DNA of 64,000 bases from NCBI GenBank assembly GCA_037893245.1, contig JBAIAA010000120.1, forward strand, positions 930,001-994,000, read 5' to 3'. Every line of letters begins with the position of its first letter. The stretch's first letter is position 1. A model generated the notes under the pieces. It saw only the letters and a list, made by a program, of their open reading frames with translations, was not told where the DNA came from and ran no database searches. A program made the position numbers and the translations under genes. This DNA is from Crossaster papposus (Eukaryota; Echinodermata; Asteroidea; Velatida; Solasteridae). Shown in pieces: positions 33,302 to 42,300 of this stretch.

Positions 33302-36300
33302 AATGTAATGTTTTATTACTTTTAAATCCATTATGTAAACCCCAGCAACATTTATGAATTTATGCCAGTTACGTAGAAGCGTAACCCGTTTGATGTTCAT
33401 TATTAGTCCTGTCGGCTTATATAATTCCCGGCCATTTCACAGTGTCCTACTCCTAGCCAGGCAAACATAAATCTTTATTTGACTGGCCAAACCCCTTTTA
33501 AAAACAGCACGGCTGTGAGTCTGAGTGAGTTGGTTCAGTCTAGCAGCTAGCTCCAAGTCAACGGTTTGATAACACGGTGCTCCGATAGCGATCAAGGCAT
33601 TTCATCGAGGGAGCTCGACCTCTGTTGTGCGTCTCACGATCATCTCTGGTGCATTGGGCAGGATTAGCTCTTTAAGTAGCATATTGATCTGGATTATTTG
33701 GGATCAAGCGACATCGTAAGCCCTTGTAGTCGGTGTGTAGCCTCTGTCCCACCTCGACATTATTTTGTTTTGAGTGGGTTTGAATGACTCACATGGCAGT
33801 CTTCTTGATAGTAGTAGCGTCGTTTTGGGTTTGAACTGAGACCCCATGATTTACCGTCGTGTGCCTTGCTAACAAGCAGCATCTGTAGTGTTATAGAAGC
33901 CTTCAGTGTTTGATAATCTTTGCGTCGTCTAATTTCGTCGAGTTGGCTTGGGTCAATAACAGGTTGCTTGTAGTTCGACGGACACTTTCAGATCTATTTC
34001 AACTGTAAGTATTAAGTGTGGTTTATTAACCAGTTCGTGCCGGGATTATTTAAATAATTGACTGGGCCCAGGCGTAGGATTGTTTTTCATTAACCTCGAT
34101 CCGAGACGGGTTCAGGCCGGCATCTGTAGGTAGTACACCCAATATTTCTGGATTTGCTCACTGTGTAGGGGTGTACATGTAAACACCATGTTATCCTTTT
34201 ATCTGTACTCCTTATTTTGAATTTTTGGAAGCATTGTCGGCAACTTGTTCAATCTTGAGACGTCCGACCTTATCTTGAGAGGTCAGACGTCATCTTGAGA
34301 CGTCGGACAATAACTTGAGACGTCGGACGTTAACTTGAGACGTCTTAGTCCTAATGCATGTCAGGCGAATCAGTTAAGCCCTTAGTGGGGATACGCAAAG
34401 TCAACTTATAGTTTCATCCGCTCCTGACACTTTTAGGAGATTTCAATCCTCTTAGCGTTGACGTTTACGGCTTGAACACATCTTCTTGGCTGTCAGTGTA
34501 CATTGCATGATAAATGATCAATTCCTGCACTTTTAGGCGTACGTGCGTTTTCAGAGTTTTTTCCCGATCACTTTTCCGTTGTGAAGTAAAGCCAACCGTC
34601 GCCTGTCGCAGCTTGTCATTTTGTTGTATGGATTCTAGAAAATTTAAACTCGTGGGATTTTTCGCTTTCACGGAACTGCTTCACAGAAAATACGCTGATT
34701 AAATACAAATTAAGGTGTTCAGCAAGAGCAGTGGAGTACCAGACATTTAGTAAACACATGATATTTTGAGCTGGTAATCTGTTTTTGATGTTTACAGCAA
34801 AATCTCTCAGTGCTAAGCATATTTTAAACTTTCCCAGTGCTTTGTCCTGAACAAATCTGATACCGTCTTTTCTTTAGCTTCAGTGAGCCATATAATGCTT
34901 ACAGCGTGTGGCCGTTCCCACCCCCTCCCCCTCTAACCCCCATCCCCAAACCCCCCCCCCCCCCCCCAATTCCCCACCCCCCAATTCATTCAACCTTCGT
35001 CTAATTGTCAGTTTTCATGCAGTGATTCAAGTGGAAAACATCCATTCTTATTCAGCTACTTTTTTTGTTGTTGAGAAACAACCAATATAATTGGTGCTTT
35101 CCTCTTTGATAACTTGTGCATGGCACGTGCACGTCGTGCCGTGAGTGTCCTTGCCCGGTTTCCGTAAAAAAACAACGTTGTGTCGGAAACCTCCATTCAG
35201 ACATAGTCTTTTGTTTGTGGTACAGTAAACTGGTCAGTAGATGTACATGCACTGGGATGGCACACAGTCCCTAAGGCCTGTTGTGTACACGCAACAGAGT
35301 ATTCTCGGCAGTAGAATCTTGGATCTTTGCAGTAATTTTCCTGTGACTTATCTCTGTTTCCTAATTCTCTCATTTTTTTGGCAGGCGGTCAAGTTTGGAA
35401 CTGCTGCGTCACAGAAGGTAAGATCCTTTTTTTTCTTTTTTTTCTTTTTTTTCTTTTTTTTTAACAATGGTTTCTGACAGTTTTGTTTTGGTCATCCCCC
35501 CCCCCCCCCCCCCACCTGAAAAATAAAAATAAAACCAGTTTCTAAAAAGCCTTTTCCCATTAAAACTGACTGCCCTCGGCCCTGGAATGCAGAATATTTT
35601 CCTGATTGCTGTTCCTCATTCAACCTTGACCTGGTGGCGAACACAAACCTTTTGTTCATGATCTGCGTTTAAACCCAACTTAATGGTCCCTGTGCGTCTC
35701 CGATATGCCTGATACTCCTATGATAGCCTTATTCAATGCCGACTAAAGCCTCGGGTTTCGGTAGATTTACTACTTTTAGTAAATTGCTTTTGAAACAGTA
35801 GACAATATACTCTCAATGACAAAATAACAACAAAACCAAAGTCATTGCCAACAATTTACCTGGGGGAAAAATAACTGCAAAAGCTTCGATTGAAGAGCTA
35901 AATACATTTGCTTTGTAGCATTAGAAAGACGTTTCAAAGATTGCACCATAAAAAAAGTAACATGTAAACAATTGTTCTGCATTCAGACGATGTGTTTTGA
36001 AAGCTAAGCAACCTTAAAGTTGTATTCAAAAAAAATAAATTCAAAAAAAAGAATCTACCCAGGAAAGGATGCTAGTAGTACACGACTTGTGCATTTTGGT
36101 GAGAAAACATCACAAACATCACAAATAACAACACAACAACAACAAATCCACATTACGGTCCACTAGGAATTTCACGAATTAGATTTTTGGATTGTAGGTC
36201 TAAATTACTCAAAAACTAGGATTAGAATGTGGGTTAGGGTTAGTGTTTGTGTTAGGGTATAATATAGGGTATATTGGGTTGAAATTTCAACCCAGGAAAA

Positions 36301-39300
36301 TAATTGTGGTTAAAATGGAAGCATTTTGAAAAACGTGCTCGACTTTCTAACCATTTTGTACACGAGAACAAAGCCATGTCCCCACAGTGATACAAAAATG
36401 CGAATGAGTGTGTGCATACATATACCGTACATGTACATGTAACGGAATATATCCCTGTATTTAAATTTAATTTACGTTTATGCACAGCCAATAATAAAAT
36501 CTTATCGCCGTTGATTTACTCAGCAGGTCATTTGTTTTGCAATTCTCCAAATCCATTTTGCATTCAAGTACGTCAACAAATTTCCAATTTATTTCAAGGT
36601 GATCCCCATTGTGTTTGTGCGACCAACTCAGAAATTGTTTTAATTGATTTTTGAAGAATGGAACCAGGCAGTTTATTTTGGTTATTATAATTTACTTGTA
36701 TTGACATGTTGGACGGGTGGGATAGTATTTTTTGTTTTTCTGTGCGTATTTATTTATTGCCAGAATCTACTAGTCATCTGTACTGATGAGTGGATCCGTA
36801 AAGCAATTTAGAAAACAAATTTAACCATCACAAAACGGCTATTTCAGACTAGCGTTGTAACAGCTGTTTTGTTTAACATTTGTATCAATTTGTTTCAATT
36901 CGAATTGGGCTTGGAAGTGAAGATTTTGTTTCTTGTTTATTTGTGGTTACAGACTCAGGAGTATGCTGCAAAAGTGAACGAAGCCGTGGTCAAACCAACC
37001 AAAGAGAAGATGCAGGAAGGACGACTGATGAACGACATCTCAACAGGAACAAAGAGCTGGGCTTCCAAGGTTTGTTCAGGGGTGCGACCAGTGGTGCGTC
37101 GAGGGGTGCGACGAGGGGTGCGACGAGGGGTGTGACCAGGGTTGCGACCAGGGTTGCGACCAGGGTTGCGACCAGGGTTGCGACCAGGGTTGCGACCAGG
37201 GTTGCGACCAGGGTTGCGACCAGGGTTGCGACCAGGGTTGCGACCAGGGTTGCGACCAGGGTTGCGACCAGGGTTGCGACCAGGGTTGCGACCAGGGTTG
37301 CGACCAGGGTTGCGACCAGGGTTGCGACCAGGGTTGTATGGCCAGGGGTATTACCAGGGGTATGTGAGACAACCCTGCCTGAAAGGATACGTTCTGCCTT
37401 CCCCCTCCCCGAGTAGACAGCGTAAAATCTTGTAATATTGCACCAAACCTTAATTTTTTTTTTCCCCACATATTTTTGTCTCAGGTTGCGTCCAGTACCT
37501 CCAAAGGATGGAAAGACTTCACCGGTATATTCTCTGACAACCCATCGACGCTGGACTCTGTTGACAGTACCCCTACGGCTGAATCGCTACTCATGCCCGA
37601 CAAAGAAGAGAATGAAAAGAGGGAACGGTTACGGTAAGAAGTCTCGAGGGGTCAATTTTAAAACAGCTGCTTTTCTGAATTTGGGTATTGGACGGCTGGA
37701 AGGGAATTTGTATGTCATTCCAGTCGTTGTAATTATCTTGTGTCAATACACTTCGAAGCAGAGAGCAGAGTTTGCAGTAATTAAGGTCTGTTTGGTCTGA
37801 TGTTATCGTCACTCCAAAATCAATAACTTGATATTTACCCAAAGAATCTCTGAATTAATAATAATAATACAAAAAAATAACGAAGTAAAAGTATCCAGTG
37901 ATGACTAGGGGACTTATTTCTGTGATCTACGCATAATTAATGCAAAGTGGCATTTTACTGAACATAGGTATCGTGTTTTATGAATCACAATTTGGGAAAA
38001 CTTGCTTGAATTAAAAAAATATTCCCGGGCAGAGAATTGTTCCAATAAAAAAGAAGATATAACAAAATTACAAAGCCAAAAAAAAACCTCTAATAATTTT
38101 TCTGTTTTGGGGTGTTTGTTTTTTTGGTAGTGTCATAATTTTTTGTTTATAAAGGTACGATACACCATTTGCAGATATCAAAACATTTTACTACCGAATT
38201 ATTGGAAAGTAAATAATGATTGTAGGCATTCAGCAAAATTGCAATCGCGAAAAAACAAGAACAACATAAGAACCACTGCCCGACGCCGGTTGAAAACGAC
38301 TGCCGTTTTTCTTGCTTTTCTCAGCATCCATGATTGTAAAACTTCAGACAGGTCAGTTAAAACGATATTTACTATAAATTACAACCCCCCCTAATCCCCC
38401 CTTTCATGATAATTCATGCAATTACCAAAAGTGTATCCTACCTTTAAGAATAACGTCTTTCGGCTGTGTTTGTCATCCGGCCGAAATTTATTCTGTGTGC
38501 CACCATCAGTAACTATGACATTTACATGATACATCAGTAGTCAAAATGGCTCCTGTTAATTTTATTTCTGCATGTCTGAGTTGAGAGTCTAAAACCTTGA
38601 ATAAACATCCACCGTGTTCCAGACAAAAACAAATACATGTCGACCAGCTAGCACTCAAAGCTGAGAGCGAAATGAATTTTTTTTCATATTTTTACACGAT
38701 CTTCAAAATTCACAAAGGGTGGGCACAGTTTATGCAAGGTCAAAATATTCATTTCAGACGCTGGGTTTTACGGTCGAAGTGATTTGATAGGCCACTTTTT
38801 AACAACAATCTCAGTTATAAATGTTCATATTATTTGATGTTCTTCAAGAAATCTTGACTTCCATTTCACGATGTTTGTGTTTGTGAGTCGTTTATATTTA
38901 AAACAAGTTCAAAGATGATTCATGTAAAATAGTGTGGCTAATGGTTGCACAATACTAGCAAAAAAAATAAAATAAAATTTAAGAATGTTGCATTTTTGTC
39001 AAATATATAATCTCAATGAAAGTCAATAAAAAAATGTTAAAAATACATGAATCTAGGACTAAAAATAAAAATGCACTCAACTTTTTATTAGCCGACTTTG
39101 TGGCGTCAGGATACAATTTTCTTTTTTAACAAATTATTTATGGAGCAGAAATCTTGCTCACATCGTAATTATGTATTATTTTTGTTAGACGTATTCGACT
39201 TTAGAATTCCCCATAAATTCTTAAATGTCAAGTACACCGGACTTGTGTGCCAGCAATAATTCCACGTTTTTACATTTCCGTTACCGACTGTCGTGATCTT

Positions 39301-42300
39301 CTGTATCGCATGGCTGCCTCCACAAGTTAGCCTCTCCGATTGCTTCACACAATTGTACATGCACTAGGGACATTACAAAATACGTGGTACACAAACAATA
39401 GCGGAAAACCTGTTGCAAGTAGTATAATTTAATTATTAGTTGTTTGTATATCGTCTGTAAATTGTATTTGCATTTCCGCTGATGGCGGCGACTAATACAG
39501 TTAAAGGTAGGATACACTTTTGGTAATTGCTTGAATTATCATAAATGGGTGGATTTGGGGGTTTGTATTTTATAGTAAATATCGTTTAACTGACCTGTCC
39601 GATGTTTTACAATCATGGATGCCGAGAAAAGCACGAAAAACAGCGACGTCAAGTTTGTTCTCAACCGACGTCAAGTAATTATTCTTATGTTATTTTTGTT
39701 TTTGTTGTTTCGCGATCGCCGGACGGCGATTGCAAATCTTTTTTTTATAAAATAAAATTTTTCGGAATAATTACAGGATATCTAGTGCAATAATTTTGCT
39801 GGATGCCTAGAATCATTATTTACTTTCAAATGAGTAAGATATTTTCTTAATAATTCGGTAGTAAATATTTTTGTTATCTGCAAATGGTGTTTCCTACCTT
39901 GAAATAAACCATTTATAAAAAAATATTAAAAAAAACAACAAACAATTCCTATGACATTTTGGCCGGTAACAGTTTCGGTTTTGTTATTCTTAGCTCCACT
40001 ATCTCGTGATGTTCGTTATAGCGGCGTTCCACTGTATTTGCTAACACTTGATTAACTGGGGGAAATATTTTGTCATTTAAAAGGGATCGTATACGTTTGG
40101 TAATTGGAACCCACTGTTTGTTTCAATCCTATATAGTTATAGATATATACCATAAAACTAACCTGTAAAAATTTGTGGTGGTATCGATTTTGAGATATTG
40201 CCGAAAATCTGGAGCGGTTATGTCCACGCAGGAAGAATAATCTGCATTGGAATACACAATCTGAGAAACGTCACTGCAGTAACGCTTCTCAGATTCAAAT
40301 TTGTGGGGATAAAAAGTGATATATTTTCCCATAACCGCAAGTACTTCGAAGTGAAAAGTTTCTAAAAATGTATGATTATACTAAGTCAGTTTTTATTGCC
40401 ATTAATTTTTGGAGTAATTACCAAATGTATACGATCCCTTTAAAGAGCCTGAGAAGGCATTGGTGGTTTTGTTATAATCATGTTGGTGTGGTCAATTTTG
40501 TTGCGGTAGGCTAACTCATAACTAATAAAAAACTTGCTCGCTGACATTCTATCCAGTAATGTTTCCAGGTGCCTCGTCGTAAAAATGTCTTGAGCCAAAC
40601 AAAATTAATAGAGAGATTGAAACAAAATGATCAGTTTGAAACCAAAGAATGCCAGGAAACACGGTTGTCCTGCGTTATTTTGACACAGCTAGACAGTTGT
40701 TACCCTCGGACGGTGATAAACACGGCAACCTGGCTTCATTTCTGGTGTCTCATTCATAATCGTAGTTGACGCCGATGCATAAACGCCAAATGTATACACA
40801 ACCTTTCATGCCATAACAATCAGAAAATTTGAAAATTCCACAACGCCTAGTCAAATAAACAAAATGGCTTCGCTTGGCATTTTAACAATTTGAAAACCAA
40901 TCTCGGCAAATATTTGTTTATTACAATCTCGTGATGAACGGCATTGTGGAATTTTTTTTTTCTCCAATCGAGTACATATTTGGTTTCATTTCATAGGCAT
41001 CCTAACATGAGCTCTATTGTCTTTATCTCCCATCTGCTTTTTTTTTTCTTCTTGCCTCGCTTCCCTGTTTTCTCTGACTTTATTTCACCACATCTCACCT
41101 TGGTGACCTTTGACACCGACTTTAAAACTGGCCGTCTGTTAATCCGTGCCATGATAATATTCTGAATCATTTTCTTCGGTTTTGGTTTTTCATCCTATTT
41201 CTTTGTTTTCTTTCCTTGTGTTTTTCCTTGACTACTTTCTTGTTTTCCTGTGCTCTTCACTATTTTTGTTTTTCCATCGTTCCTTGTTTTTTCCCTGTCT
41301 GTACTTTGTTTTCCTTCTTCCGTTAATTTTCCTTATTAACTTTCCTTCTCATCAATATTATTCTAATCCACCTTATTTTTCCCCTCTTTTTCTTCATCAC
41401 TTCTTATCTTTCTTCTTCCTTTTCCTCATATTCCCAATCTTGATTTCCCCTTTTCAATTTTCCTTTTTTACAACTTCTCTAAATGCCTTATTTTCTGTTG
41501 TTGTCACAAACCTCATAATAATTCCCTTATCTCAATAATAACCATACTTGCATGCTTCCTCAAATTAACCAATCCGTACTTCATTTAATACTTGCTCCTG
41601 AACTTAACCCAATCCATACCTCATCTCACCATCTGCACCCCTCCCTGCTTCCCATCTGCACCGTTCCACTCTTTACCCCTCCCCGCTCCACTCTTTACCC
41701 CTCCCCGCTCCACTCTTTACCCCTCACCGCTCCACTCTTTACCCCTCACCGCTCCACTCTTTACCCCTCCCCGCTCCACTCTTTACCCCTCACCGCTCCA
41801 CTCTTTACCCCTCACCGCTCCACTCTTTACCCCTCACCGCTCCACTCTTTACCCCTCCCCGCTCCACTCTTTACCCCTCCCCGCTCCACTCTTTACCCCT
41901 CCCCGCTCCACTCTTTACCCCTCACCGCTCCACTCTTTACCCCTCACCGCTCCACTCTTTACCCCTCACCGCTCCACTCTTTACCCCTCACCGCTCCACT
42001 CTTTACCCCTCACCGCTCCACTCTTTACCCCTCACCGCTCCACTCTTTACCCCTCACCGCTCCACTCTTTACCCCTCACCGCTCCACTCTTTACCCCTCA
42101 CCGCTCCACTCTTTACCCCTCACCGCTCCACTCTTTACCCCTCACCGCTCCACTCTTTACCCCTCACCGCTCCACTCTTTACCCCTCACCGCTCCACTCT
42201 TTACCCCTCACCGCTCCACTCTTTACCCCTCCCCGCTCCACTCTTTACCCCTCACCGCTCCACTCTTTACCCCTCACCGCTCCACTCTTTACCCCTCACC

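Noticed and set aside
36230..36275. GGGTTAGGGTTAG as telomeric repeat
   Set aside because: Only two TTAGGG units, then degenerate; chance or microsatellite.
37076..37471. Frames of QPWS, VATL and RPGL repeats
   Set aside because: By-products of the 12-bp minisatellite in intron 9.
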